Positions 49,890 to 58,999 of a stretch of DNA of 64,000 bases are shown piece after piece; within the stretch, counting starts at the first letter, position 1; every line of letters starts with the position of its first letter. Origin of the DNA: Rhizobium etli_C (GTDB taxonomy: Bacteria > Pseudomonadota > Alphaproteobacteria > Rhizobiales > Rhizobiaceae); assembly GCF_014198605.1 (NCBI RefSeq), contig NZ_JACIHU010000004.1; one strand, 5' to 3'. The position numbers were made by a program, and so were the translations under genes. The notes beneath the pieces were generated by a model. That model was not told the origin of the DNA. It made no database searches and saw nothing but the letters and a program-made list of their open reading frames with translations.

Positions 49890-51182
49890 GTGGCATCCGA
49901 TCTCGATCTCGACGAAGCCGATCATGAGCAGATGGTCAGCGGCCGCTCGCTCTGGGGACGAACCGGCATACGGCCCGCATGGCAAGCGATCGGTGAGAGC
50001 TTTTCCGCCGATGTCGCGGTGATCGGCGGCGGCATCACCGGCGCGCTGGTCGCAGAGCACCTTGCGGCGCGCGGCTTCTCCGTTGTCATTATCGACCGGG
50101 AGGAGCCGGGTTTCGGCAGTACCGCCGCCAGCACCGCGATGCTGCAATGGGAGATCGACAGCACGCTCAGCGAACTGGAGACTTGGTATGGCTTCGAGCG
50201 CGCCGCCGGCATCTATCGCCGCAGCGCCGCTGCCGTCGCAGGCCTTGCCAAGCTGATCGCCGCAAACGCGATCGCCTGCGGCTTCCGGCCGCGCAACACG
50301 CTCTATCTCGCCGCCAACCAGGAAGGCGCCCGCGACCTGCTGGAAGAGCGCCAGCTGCGGCGCCGGGCCGGCCTTCCCGGCGTCTATCTCGAACATCCCG
50401 ATCTCTTCACCCAGTTCGAGCTCGATCGGGATGGGGCGATCTATTCGCCGGGCTCGGCGGAGGCCGATCCACTGCTCTTGACCTGGGCGCTGATCGCGAT
50501 GGCCATCCGGCACGACGCGCAGCTGGTCAGCGCTTCGGTGACCGCGCTGCACAGCGAAGGCGACCACGTGACGGTCGAGACCGACGGCGCCCATGTCATC
50601 GAAGCGCGGCATGTGGTGCTGGCGACCGGCTATTCGATGCCGGGCCTCGATATGCCGAAGCTGCACCGGACAAGCTCGAGCTGGGCATTCGCCACTGTGC
50701 CGCAGGACCCCGCGACGTTCTGGCGTGACAGGGCGTTGATCTGGGAGGACAGCCATCCCTATCTCTACATGCGCACGACCGCCGACAACCGCATCGTCGC
50801 CGGCGGCGAGGATGACGGCACGACCGATTCAGCGGCACGGAATCGCCAGCTGCCGTCCAAGATTCGCGCCATTCAAGAGAAGATGAAGCGGCTGTGGCCG
50901 AGAGCCGATGCCCGCATCGCCCATGCCTGGGGCGGAACCTTCGGCGAAACGGCCGACGGCCTGCCGCTGATCGGGCCGGTCCCCGGCATGCCGCATGTGG
51001 TTGCCGCCTATGGTTACGGCGGCAACGGCATTACCTTTTCCTACCTCGCCGCCCAGATGATCGGCGCGATGATTGCTGGCATGCATCGCGACTGGTTCGA
51101 GGATTTCGCGCTCGACCGGGATGGGCCGGGGCTGCGGCGGTTTGGGGAAGATGGGCTGCGGGTTGGGAGTGAGTTGAGGTAG
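49890..51182 (+). CDS. FAD-dependent oxidoreductase (DAO family)
   Basis: A 430-residue protein from GTG 49890, preceded by GCGAGGAGAC. The dinucleotide fold DVAVIGGGITGALVAEHLAA (about residues 41-60) and the acidic end IIDREEP are followed by DAO-family features, ending GLPLIGPVPGMPHVVAAYGY and GGNGITFSYLAAQMIG. It oxidises an amine or amino-acid-like substrate, unidentified. It is likely co-transcribed with the AI-2E-type permease. Confidence 0.88.
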   Translation: MASDLDLDEADHEQMVSGRSLWGRTGIRPAWQAIGESFSADVAVIGGGITGALVAEHLAARGFSVVIIDREEPGFGSTAASTAMLQWEIDSTLSELETWYGFERAAGIYRRSAAAVAGLAKLIAANAIACGFRPRNTLYLAANQEGARDLLEERQLRRRAGLPGVYLEHPDLFTQFELDRDGAIYSPGSAEADPLLLTWALIAMAIRHDAQLVSASVTALHSEGDHVTVETDGAHVIEARHVVLATGYSMPGLDMPKLHRTSSSWAFATVPQDPATFWRDRALIWEDSHPYLYMRTTADNRIVAGGEDDGTTDSAARNRQLPSKIRAIQEKMKRLWPRADARIAHAWGGTFGETADGLPLIGPVPGMPHVVAAYGYGGNGITFSYLAAQMIGAMIAGMHRDWFEDFALDRDGPGLRRFGEDGLRVGSELR

Positions 51183-51230
51183 GGGCTTCATCTCGGCTGC
51201 TGTCGCCACGGCACACCCTCAGCCACAGAA

Positions 51231-52016
51231 CTACTCCGTCGTCTGCTCGTCGCCCATATCTTCCACATCCTGCAGCCGAACAAACTCCGTGCCCTCGGCT
51301 TTCAAATCGACCAGCGCCTTCGCCACCCCCTCGCCGGCCGCATGGGTCGGCTGGTTGATGTGAGAGATGACGACATCGCCGTCCTTGGCCGAGGCGATGC
51401 GTTTTTCGGTGATTGCGGCGCCGAGCAGTGACCCGCCGTCGCCGTTCACCGAATAGCCGGCGATGCGATAGCCCATGGCGCGGATTTCGCCGATGGCGGA
51501 AAGGTCATATTTGGCGGTCGAGCCGCGGAACCAGTGCGGTGCGGGAATGCCGGATGCGAGCATGGCGGCAGCGCCGCCTTCGACTTCCTGTCGGACGGCC
51601 TGCGGCGAGCCGGCGGACGCGATGCCATAGACCAGCGTCGGCGTATCGACGGCGGGAATGTGGTTCTCGCCATGATTTTCGAGTTCGAACAGGTCGGGGT
51701 TCTGCAGGAAGACGGCGAGCGCGGCGGGGTTGCGCTTCAGCCAGCGGGCGGTGACGAAGATCGTCGCCGGGATGCGCTCACGCACCAGGGTCGACAAGAT
51801 GCGCTCGTCCGCCTGGCCCATGCAGGCATCGAAGGTCAGCGCAATACGGGCATGGCCTGGTATGTTGGAACGGGCAATATGGAGGCGTGGCTCGACGAGC
51901 TTTGCCGCGGGCGCCTTTTTGACCGGGGCAACGGCCGGTAGCGGCGGCGTTTCGGCCGCGCATACCGCGGAGATGCAGGCCAGAAGGAACGCCGAAGCGA
52001 CGAGGATGCGGTTCAT
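51231..52016 (-). CDS. Secreted polysaccharide deacetylase (NodB-like) with altered motif
   Basis: A 261-residue protein from ATG 52016. A signal peptide lies at about residues 1-21 (ILVASAFLLACISAVCA), then a NodB-homology domain. Motif 1 reads TFDAC (Asp63, Ala64), so the second Asp of the usual TFDD, a metal ligand, is Ala. Motif 2, HGENH (His115, His119), is intact. It should act on periplasmic or surface polysaccharide if active. An upstream in-frame ATG at 52064 would spoil the signal peptide. Confidence 0.83.
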   Translation of the reverse strand: MNRILVASAFLLACISAVCAAETPPLPAVAPVKKAPAAKLVEPRLHIARSNIPGHARIALTFDACMGQADERILSTLVRERIPATIFVTARWLKRNPAALAVFLQNPDLFELENHGENHIPAVDTPTLVYGIASAGSPQAVRQEVEGGAAAMLASGIPAPHWFRGSTAKYDLSAIGEIRAMGYRIAGYSVNGDGGSLLGAAITEKRIASAKDGDVVISHINQPTHAAGEGVAKALVDLKAEGTEFVRLQDVEDMGDEQTTE

Positions 52017-52106
52017 TGACGGACTTCTACGATTCGATCGACCGAGTTTAGAGGCCGTTTTCACCCGCCGCCATGTGGCCGGTCAGCGCAGCTGCCGGAA
52101 CGGCGG

Positions 52107-52496
52107 TCAATCGTAGAGATAATATTTTTCCCACTTCTCACGCGGCACCTTGTCGCCAATCTGGTAATCGAGCTGGCGCACGTTGATGTGCTGCGGACCG
52201 GTGATGCAGGTGAAGGAGAGATGGTACCAGTCGCCCTTGCTGCGGAAGACTGCGCCCGGCGCCTGCAGCGAATTGTCGCCGGCGATCGGGTCCTTGAAGG
52301 TATAGGCGATCACCTTGTCGGGCTTGAAGCCGGTGCTGTCCTGGTTGATGCGGCTCATCGCCTCGGTGTCACAGCTCTGCTCCAGACGGGTCGAGGGATC
52401 GAGTTTTTCCAGCTGCTTCTTGATGGCGGGATCGACGGCAAAGGCGGGGGCAGCAAGGCCGACGAGGGATACAAACAGGAGCAGGTGTTTCGGCAT
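52107..52496 (-). CDS. DUF930 domain-containing secreted protein
   Basis: A 129-residue protein. A signal peptide is at about residues 1-20 (LLLFVSLVGLAAPAFA), then KKQLEKLDPSTRLEQSCDTE, DSTGFKPDKVIAYTFKDP and RSKGDWYHLSFTCIT, matching DUF930 of Rhizobiales. Two Cys probably form a disulfide in the periplasm. Function unknown. It lies 90 bp upstream of the deacetylase gene in the same direction. Confidence 0.87.
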   Translation of the reverse strand: MPKHLLLFVSLVGLAAPAFAVDPAIKKQLEKLDPSTRLEQSCDTEAMSRINQDSTGFKPDKVIAYTFKDPIAGDNSLQAPGAVFRSKGDWYHLSFTCITGPQHINVRQLDYQIGDKVPREKWEKYYLYD

Positions 52497-52736
52497 TGAA
52501 GAAAATCCCTTGCTGTTGTCCAGTCTTCACCCTGCCACCGGCAGCTTGCCGGGGGCTTGGCACGTGTAAATTTCGACTGCGATAGCGGACATTCTTAAAT
52601 ATTGTGGTGACATCAAGGCAGGGCGGACCGAGCTGCCCCCATGCCTGTGGAAGGTCACCTCGCCCCTTGGCGCTTGATCCGGAACCGGTGCGCCTCTATC
52701 TCTTGCCAACCCGACATTCCCACCGGAGCCAATTCC

Positions 52737-54845
52737 TTGTCCGTTTTCAAGAACCTGCCGACACCGCCCGCCGCACCGAAGAAGCCCGTCTCCGATACGC
52801 GCCACGGCATTACCCGCACGGACGATTATGCCTGGCTGCGCGCCGACAACTGGCAGGCAATGTTCAAGGATCCGTCGATCTTCGATCCGGAGATCCGCCG
52901 GCATCTCGAAGCTGAGAACGCCTATATGAATGCGGCGATGGAGGACACCAAACCGCTGCAGAAGGCGCTGTTTTCCGAAATGCGCGGCCGCATCAAGGAA
53001 GACGACAGCTCGGTGCCGGTGAAGGACGGCGCCTATGCCTACGGCACGTCCTACGTGACCGGCGGCGAACAGCCGCGTTATTTTCGCATTCCTCGCGATG
53101 GCAGTGTCGCCGACGAGACGATCCGCACGGTGCTGCTCGACGGCGACAAGGAAGCATCAGGCAAGGCCTATTTCCGCCTCGCCGGTCTCGACCATTCCAC
53201 CGACCACGGCCGCGGCATCTGGGGCTATGACGACAAGGGCTCGGAGTTCTTCACGCTGAAGGTGCGTGACCTCTCGACCGGCCAGGATCTCGACGACGTG
53301 ATCGAGAATACTGGCGGCGGCGGCGTCTGGGCACCTGATGGCAAGAGCTTCTTCTATTCGGCGCTCGATGAGAACCACCGGCCCTCGAAAGTGTTCCACC
53401 ATATTGTCGGCCGGCCGCAATCGGAAGACCGGCTGGTCTACGAGGAAGCCGATGCCGGCTTCTTCATGGGCGTCGGCGGCTCGCTGCTCGATGACTTCAT
53501 CTATATCGACATCCACGACCACGAGACCAGCGAATACCGGCTGCTGTCGACCAAGGATCTGACGGCCGAGCCGAAGCTGGTGGCGGCGCGCGAGGAAGGC
53601 ATCGAATATTCGCTGACCGAGGGCGGCGACATCTTCTACATCCTGACGAATGACGGCGGCGCCAAGGATTTCAAGATCATGGAAGCGCCGGTTGATAGAC
53701 CGGGCAAGGAAAACTGGCGCGAGGTCGTGCCGCATAAGCCCGGCACGCTTGTTATCAGCCACATGGCCTATGCTCGCCATCTGCTGTGGCTGGAGCGCAA
53801 GGACGGGCTGCCGCAGATCATGATCCGCGACCGGAAGACCGGAGAGGAACATGCGATCGCCTTTGCCGAGGAAGCATATTCGCTTGGGCTTTCGGGGGCG
53901 GCGGAATACGACACGGATGTCATCCGCTTCTCCTATTCCTCGATGACGACGCCGTCGCAGCTCTATGATTACAACATGGTGACGCGCGAGCGCACCCTGC
54001 TCAAAACGCAGGAAGTGCCGTCGGGCCACAATCCCGACGACTACGTCACCCGCCGCGTCTTCGCGCCCGCCTGGGACGGCGAGACGGTGCCGGTCACCCT
54101 GCTCTATCGCAAGGACACGCCGCTCGACGGCACGGCCCCCTGCCTGCTCTACGGCTACGGCGCCTATGGCATCACCATTCCGGCCGGCTTCAACACCAAT
54201 TGCCTGTCGCTCGCCGACCGCGGCTTCGTCTATGCCATCGCCCATATCCGAGGCGGCAAGGACAAGGGCTTTGCCTGGTACGAAGACGGCAAGATGGATA
54301 AGAAGACCAACAGCTTCAAAGACTTCATCGCTGCGGCCGACTATCTGAATCAACAGAAGTTCACCTCTTATGCGAAGATCATCGCCGAGGGCGGCTCGGC
54401 CGGCGGCATGCTGATGGGGGCCGTCGCCAACATGGCGCCGGAAAAATTCGCCGGCATCATCGCCGCCGTTCCCTTCGTCGACGTGCTCAACACCATGCTC
54501 GACGACACCCTGCCGCTGACGCCGCCAGAATGGCCGGAATGGGGCAACCCGATCGACAGCCGCGAAGAATACGACCAGATCGCCGCCTATTCGCCCTATG
54601 ACAATGTCGGCGCCAAAGCCTACCCGCCGATCCTGGCACTCGGCGGCCTGACCGACCCGCGCGTCACCTATTGGGAGCCGGCCAAATGGGTGGCGAAGCT
54701 GCGTGAGGAGACGACCGGCGCGGCGCCGATCCTGCTCAAAACCAACATGGACGCCGGCCACGGCGGCGCCTCGGGACGCTTCCAGCGGCTGGAGGAGATT
54801 GCGTTTGAGTATGCGTTTGCGATCAAGGTGGCGGGGAAGATGTGA
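52737..54845 (+). CDS. ptrB: S9 family oligopeptidase (oligopeptidase B-like)
   Basis: A 702-residue protein from TTG 52737, chosen because CCGGAG lies 8 bp upstream and homologues start near SVFKNLPTPP; an ATG at 52641 would add about 32 unlikely residues. An N-terminal beta-propeller (about residues 75-410) precedes an alpha/beta hydrolase domain with GGSAGG (nucleophile about Ser554), GLTDPRVTYWEPAKW (Asp) and MDAGHGGASGR (His). It is a cytoplasmic peptidase cutting short peptides, in oligopeptidase B after basic residues. Confidence 0.9.
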   Translation: MSVFKNLPTPPAAPKKPVSDTRHGITRTDDYAWLRADNWQAMFKDPSIFDPEIRRHLEAENAYMNAAMEDTKPLQKALFSEMRGRIKEDDSSVPVKDGAYAYGTSYVTGGEQPRYFRIPRDGSVADETIRTVLLDGDKEASGKAYFRLAGLDHSTDHGRGIWGYDDKGSEFFTLKVRDLSTGQDLDDVIENTGGGGVWAPDGKSFFYSALDENHRPSKVFHHIVGRPQSEDRLVYEEADAGFFMGVGGSLLDDFIYIDIHDHETSEYRLLSTKDLTAEPKLVAAREEGIEYSLTEGGDIFYILTNDGGAKDFKIMEAPVDRPGKENWREVVPHKPGTLVISHMAYARHLLWLERKDGLPQIMIRDRKTGEEHAIAFAEEAYSLGLSGAAEYDTDVIRFSYSSMTTPSQLYDYNMVTRERTLLKTQEVPSGHNPDDYVTRRVFAPAWDGETVPVTLLYRKDTPLDGTAPCLLYGYGAYGITIPAGFNTNCLSLADRGFVYAIAHIRGGKDKGFAWYEDGKMDKKTNSFKDFIAAADYLNQQKFTSYAKIIAEGGSAGGMLMGAVANMAPEKFAGIIAAVPFVDVLNTMLDDTLPLTPPEWPEWGNPIDSREEYDQIAAYSPYDNVGAKAYPPILALGGLTDPRVTYWEPAKWVAKLREETTGAAPILLKTNMDAGHGGASGRFQRLEEIAFEYAFAIKVAGKM

Positions 54846-54898
54846 AGGGTTGATAGAGGGGGGCTGGCACGGCACAACAGGGCTAGGGAGACACCGAA

Positions 54899-55417
54899 AT
54901 GCCCATCTACATCGCCCTCCTCCGCGCCGTAAACGTCGGCGGCACCGGCGCCTTACCGATGGCCGAGCTGAAGGCGATCTGCGAAGATCTCGGCTTTACC
55001 GACGTCAAAACCTACATCCAGAGCGGCAATGTACTCTTCCGCTCGGATGACTCCGAAACGGCGGTGGAGGAAAAGCTCGACGCGGCGCTCGGCAAGAAGA
55101 TGGGCAAGCGGCCGGGCGTAATGGTGCGCAGCCGCAAGGAGCTCGACAAGATCGCCGCCAACGCCCCCTTCCCCGACGCCAAGCCGAACTTCCTGCTCGT
55201 CTATTTCCTCCCCGAAAAGCCGCCCGCCGATGCACTCGAAAAGATGGCGGCGCCCGACGGCGAGGAGGCAAAACTCGCGACCCGGGAAATCTATGTGCAT
55301 TACCCCAGTGGTTCCGGCCGCTCGAAACTGAAGCTGCCGGCGCTGAAGCCGGGGACCTCGCGCAATCTCAACACCGTTCGCAAGCTCGCCGATATGGCGG
55401 CTGCGATGGAAGGCTGA
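54899..55417 (+). CDS. DUF1697 domain-containing protein
   Basis: A 172-residue protein. MPIYIALLRAVNVGGTGALP, MAELKAICEDLGFTDVKTYI and QSGNVLFRS are the DUF1697 signature; the C-terminal TSRNLNTVRKLADMAAA is also typical. It is a soluble, widespread family of unknown function. It lies 53 bp after ptrB, same strand, and ends 2 bp from the convergent TetR gene. Confidence 0.9.
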   Translation: MPIYIALLRAVNVGGTGALPMAELKAICEDLGFTDVKTYIQSGNVLFRSDDSETAVEEKLDAALGKKMGKRPGVMVRSRKELDKIAANAPFPDAKPNFLLVYFLPEKPPADALEKMAAPDGEEAKLATREIYVHYPSGSGRSKLKLPALKPGTSRNLNTVRKLADMAAAMEG

Positions 55418-55419
55418 AG

Positions 55420-56049
55420 CTAGGCCCTCGGCATTTCCGCCACCGGCAGGAAGAGCATCTTCACGAAGGTGCGGAGCATCAGCACCTGTTCGGCCAGCGT
55501 GTTCGGCTCTTTCAGCGTCTTCGAAAGAACGATGCCGCCTTCCAGGACGGAGGACACCATGTCGGCGAGCTGGTCGACATTGACGGGCTCGCGCGGCGGA
55601 TAGATCTCCATGATGTCGCGGAGCATGCGGCCGAAACGGCGCCGCCAGGCAAGCACCGCATTGCGGTTGGTCTCCTGTATCTCCCGGTCGAACAGCCGCT
55701 CGTAATAGCACACGGTCGCCACAAGGCAGCCGGGATGGCCGTTCGGCAGATCGGAGAGCAGTTCGGACAGGAGCTTGAGGCCAAGCAGGAAGGATTGCAG
55801 CGGATCGTCGGTCAGATCGCGCGCACGGCTGAAGATCTCGTCGTAGATGCGCTCGTCATTTTCGATGTAGCGGTTGAGCAGCGCCTTGGCGAGCTCGTTC
55901 TTGTCCCTGAAATGATAGAAGAAGCCGCTCTTGGTGATGCCCGTCTCGGCGATCAGCTCCTCGATGGAGGTGCCGCCGAAACCCTTCTGCAGGACAGCCG
56001 CTTCGGCCACATCGAGGATGCGGGTCCTGGTTTCCTCGCCCTTTCGCAT
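55420..56049 (-). CDS. TetR/AcrR-family transcriptional regulator
   Basis: A 209-residue protein. The helix-turn-helix is at about residues 7-53 (TRTRILDVAEAAVLQKGFGG, SIEELIAETGITKSGFFYHF), with a long C-terminal ligand domain. GGAGGGGATATGCG precedes the start and overlaps a 17-bp palindrome, the likely autoregulatory operator. It is divergent from the homocysteine S-methyltransferase homologue, which may be its target. Confidence 0.9.
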   Translation of the reverse strand: MRKGEETRTRILDVAEAAVLQKGFGGTSIEELIAETGITKSGFFYHFRDKNELAKALLNRYIENDERIYDEIFSRARDLTDDPLQSFLLGLKLLSELLSDLPNGHPGCLVATVCYYERLFDREIQETNRNAVLAWRRRFGRMLRDIMEIYPPREPVNVDQLADMVSSVLEGGIVLSKTLKEPNTLAEQVLMLRTFVKMLFLPVAEMPRA

Positions 56050-56057
56050 ATCCCCTC

Positions 56058-56074
56058 CTGTACCGGCGGTACAG
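56058..56074. promoter_or_regulatory. TetR-type palindromic operator
   Basis: CTGTACCGGCGGTACAG is a perfect palindrome around one central base, 9 bp upstream of the TetR ATG and next to its ribosome site. Size and symmetry suit a TetR dimer. Confidence 0.7.
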
Positions 56075-56137
56075 TTTTTATCGCCGCACGTTCAGAACCT
56101 GCCTGCGTCCGCGGCAGCTTCGGTTACGCCAAACGAT

Positions 56138-56147
56138 TGATATCAAC
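56138..56147. promoter_or_regulatory. TTGATATCAA palindrome in tetR/methyltransferase spacer
   Basis: A perfect 10-bp palindrome within CGATTGATATCAACCG, midway in the 220-bp divergent spacer. It resembles FNR half-sites but has no 4-bp spacer. It could be an operator for another regulator. Confidence 0.3.
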
Positions 56148-56269
56148 CGGCAAAAACCAAAACCGCCGGCAGTATACCGCAAGTCGCCTAGTTTGGCAGC
56201 CGATTAAGCGCCAGAACATCATTCATCGACGGCAGCCGTTTCGGGTGCTGCGAGGGAGAGGCTTCAACA

Positions 56270-57217
56270 ATGGCAAAGTACAGAAACGGTCTGCCGCAAC
56301 TCAAAGGCGGCACCTTCATTACCGATGGCGGCATGGAAACGACGATGATCTTCCAGGAAGGCATCGAGCTTCCGCATTTCGCCGCCTTCATATTGCTGGC
56401 TTCCGAAGACGGGCGGCAGCGGATGCGGAATTACTATCGCCGTTATCTCGATATCGCCCGGCGGCACGGCACCGGCTTCGTGCTCGACACCGCGACATGG
56501 CGGGCCAATCCGGACTGGGGCCAGGAGCTCGGTTATACCGCTGAAGCCCTGAAGGCGGCCAACGAGGAAGCCGTCGACCTGCTCGTTGGCCTACGCAGCG
56601 CCTATGAGCGGCCGGAGCAGCCGATCGTCATCAGCGGCGCGATCGGCCCGCGCGGCGACGGCTACAAGGCGGGCAGCATGGATGCGGCCGAGGCGGAAGA
56701 CTACCACGCTTTCCAGATCGCGGCTTTCGCCGGCACCGAGGCCGACATGGTGACCGCCTTCACGCTGACCAATATCGACGAGGCGATCGGCGTCGCGCGG
56801 GCCGCACAGTCGCTCGGCATGCCCTGCGCCATCTCTTTCACGCTGGAGACGGACAGCCGGCTGGTGACGGGCCGCAGCATGCAGGAGGCCATCGAGACGA
56901 CGGATGCGGCAACCGGCGGGGCGCCGGCCTATTACATGATCAACTGCGCCCATCCCTCGCATTTCGAAGGTGCGCTCGATCCCGGCAGCGCCTGGGTGAA
57001 ACGCATTTCCGGCATCCGTGCCAACGCCTCGACCATGAGCCACGAGCAGCTGGACAATAGCGAGACGCTGGATGCGGGCGATCCCGAAGATCTGGGCCGC
57101 CGCTACCGCAAGCTCATCGGTCGCATGCCTGCGGTGCGCGTGCTCGGCGGCTGCTGCGGCACCGATCACCGCCACGTCGCGGCGATCTGCGAGGCATGCC
57201 TGCCGCAGGCGGCATGA
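56270..57217 (+). CDS. Homocysteine S-methyltransferase family protein
   Basis: A 315-residue Pfam S-methyl_trans protein. GGTFITDGGMETTMIFQEG is at the start; Zn-binding Cys are in YYMINCAHPSHF (about residue 225) and LGGCCGTDHRH (about 295-296), all three present. It should transfer methyl from S-methylmethionine or a similar donor to homocysteine or another thiol. A gene of this type next to TetR suggests an inducible, not housekeeping, role. Confidence 0.88.
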   Translation: MAKYRNGLPQLKGGTFITDGGMETTMIFQEGIELPHFAAFILLASEDGRQRMRNYYRRYLDIARRHGTGFVLDTATWRANPDWGQELGYTAEALKAANEEAVDLLVGLRSAYERPEQPIVISGAIGPRGDGYKAGSMDAAEAEDYHAFQIAAFAGTEADMVTAFTLTNIDEAIGVARAAQSLGMPCAISFTLETDSRLVTGRSMQEAIETTDAATGGAPAYYMINCAHPSHFEGALDPGSAWVKRISGIRANASTMSHEQLDNSETLDAGDPEDLGRRYRKLIGRMPAVRVLGGCCGTDHRHVAAICEACLPQAA

Positions 57218-57310
57218 CAGCGGCAGGAGGACCTGTATCCGGCTACGGCGTGCCGTGCACAAGGCCAGAGAAACCAGTTCAGCCGATCGGCGGCAAGAAG
57301 GCTGAAGGCG

Positions 57311-58762
57311 TCAGTCCCCGACGGCGCCTTTCGTCCGCTTCGCCTTATAGCCGCTGATCTCCTCACCGGCGGTGGGTGAGAAGCGCAGGTTCCAGACGGT
57401 GGCGGTGATCGAGATGAGCGTGACGACGATGAAGGCGGTGGAGAAATCGCCGAGCGACGGCGTTTCGACATTGTTGAAGGCCATCGAGCCGTGCAGCGCC
57501 AAGGCGCCGATGCAGATGCCGAGCGACAGCATCAGCTGCTGGAAGGTGGTGTAGAAACTCGTGGCCGAGCTCATCCGCTCCTTGTCGATCTCGTCATAGG
57601 CGATGGTGTTGTAGGCGGTGAACTGGAACGACAGGAAGAAGGCGCTGAGTATCAACACGATGAAGATCAGCGGCATCGGCCAGTCCGGCCGGAAGGCGGC
57701 GCAGAGGCCGTAGCCGACCGTGCCGAGGATGCCGTTGAGGACGAGGCTGCGGCGGAAACCGAGCCGGCTGAAGACGAACTTCGCCATCGGCTTCATGGCG
57801 AGGGCGCCAAGTGCGGTGGCAATGACGATCTGGCCAGCGGCGGCGGCCGACAGGCCGAAACCGATCTGGAAGAGCAGCGGCAGCAGGAAGGGCTGGGCGC
57901 CCTGGGTGATGCGCGTCAGCGAACCTGCTATGACCGAGGTGCCGAAGCTCGGCACCTTCATCAGCGAAAAATCCATGATCGGCGACGGATGCCTGCGGGC
58001 ATGCCTGAGATAGGCGATGCCGAAGGTAAGGCCGACAGCGATCAGGAAGAGCGAGAAGGCCCCCTCGCCTTCGTGGCTCGACATTTCGAAGCCGAAAAGC
58101 AACGAGCCGAGCGAGAGGCCGGAGAGCACGAAGCCGATCGTATCGAACGGTCCGCTCGCCTTGCCCTTCACTTCATCGATATAGATCGACACGAAGATCA
58201 TGCCGATGATGCCGATCGGCACGTTGATGTAGAAGATCCAGCGCCAGTCGAGATAGGTGACGAAGAAGCCGCCGAGCGGCGGGCCGACGATCGGGCCGAT
58301 CAGCGCCGGTACCAGCAGCCAGGACATGGCGCTGACCATATCCTTGCGGGCGACGCTGCGCATCAGCACCAGGCGCCCGACCGGCATCATCATCGCGCCG
58401 CCGAGGCCCTGCAGCAGCCGCGCCAGCACCAGGAACGACAGCGTCGGCGCCAGCGCGCAAAGGATGGAGCCGATCACGAAGACGGCAATTGCCGCGCGGA
58501 AGACGGTGCGGGAACCGAAACTATCGGCCATCCGGCCGCTGGCCGGAATGAAGATCGCCAGGCTGAGCAGATAGGAGGTGAGCGCGATCGACATGGCCGG
58601 GGCGCTAACCGCGAAATCGCGCGCCATGGTCGGCAGCGCCGTCGCCAGCACGGTCGCATCGATGTTTTCCATCAGCATCGCACTCGCGACAATCATCGCG
58701 ATCAGCCGAAAATTGGGCGCGGCGCGCCGAGCCATCGGCGCCTGGTAAATCTGATCCGACAT
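57311..58762 (-). CDS. MFS transporter, DHA2 (EmrB-like) efflux type
   Basis: A 483-residue polytopic protein with about 14 TMs. Motifs MENIDATVLATALPTMARDF, ASGRMADSFGSRTVFRAAIA (motif A), RLLQGLGGAMMMPVGRLVLM and VGPPLGGFFVTYLDWRWIFY are typical of EmrB/QacA pumps. No EmrA-type adaptor is adjacent. It is divergent from selO across about 240 bp. Substrate unknown. Confidence 0.9.
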   Translation of the reverse strand: MSDQIYQAPMARRAAPNFRLIAMIVASAMLMENIDATVLATALPTMARDFAVSAPAMSIALTSYLLSLAIFIPASGRMADSFGSRTVFRAAIAVFVIGSILCALAPTLSFLVLARLLQGLGGAMMMPVGRLVLMRSVARKDMVSAMSWLLVPALIGPIVGPPLGGFFVTYLDWRWIFYINVPIGIIGMIFVSIYIDEVKGKASGPFDTIGFVLSGLSLGSLLFGFEMSSHEGEGAFSLFLIAVGLTFGIAYLRHARRHPSPIMDFSLMKVPSFGTSVIAGSLTRITQGAQPFLLPLLFQIGFGLSAAAAGQIVIATALGALAMKPMAKFVFSRLGFRRSLVLNGILGTVGYGLCAAFRPDWPMPLIFIVLILSAFFLSFQFTAYNTIAYDEIDKERMSSATSFYTTFQQLMLSLGICIGALALHGSMAFNNVETPSLGDFSTAFIVVTLISITATVWNLRFSPTAGEEISGYKAKRTKGAVGD

Positions 58763-58999
58763 CGTCCGGGATCACTCGCGGTGGCGCGGCGGAGCACAGG
58801 AGGCAGCAAGGCCGCGGGGGATGACATGGCGTAGTGCCAAGGGGAGACGATCTGCTATACGCCCGCGATCATGGCGGCGCTATGTCCTTTATGGCAAAGC
58901 AGCTTTGACGAAAGAGAAAAGCAGATCACGATTGCTTGCATCGGCCTCATGCTTTGTGAAGAGCTTGCGCCACGGGCCACCCGGCCCTACCTATCGATT

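Noticed and set aside
53157..54875. 572-codon minus-strand frame opposite oligopeptidase B
   Set aside because: Antisense shadow of an intact S9 peptidase; no recognisable motif.
56138..56147. TTGATATCAA considered as a FixK/FNR box
   Set aside because: The half-sites touch with no 4-bp spacer, so it does not fit the dimer geometry.
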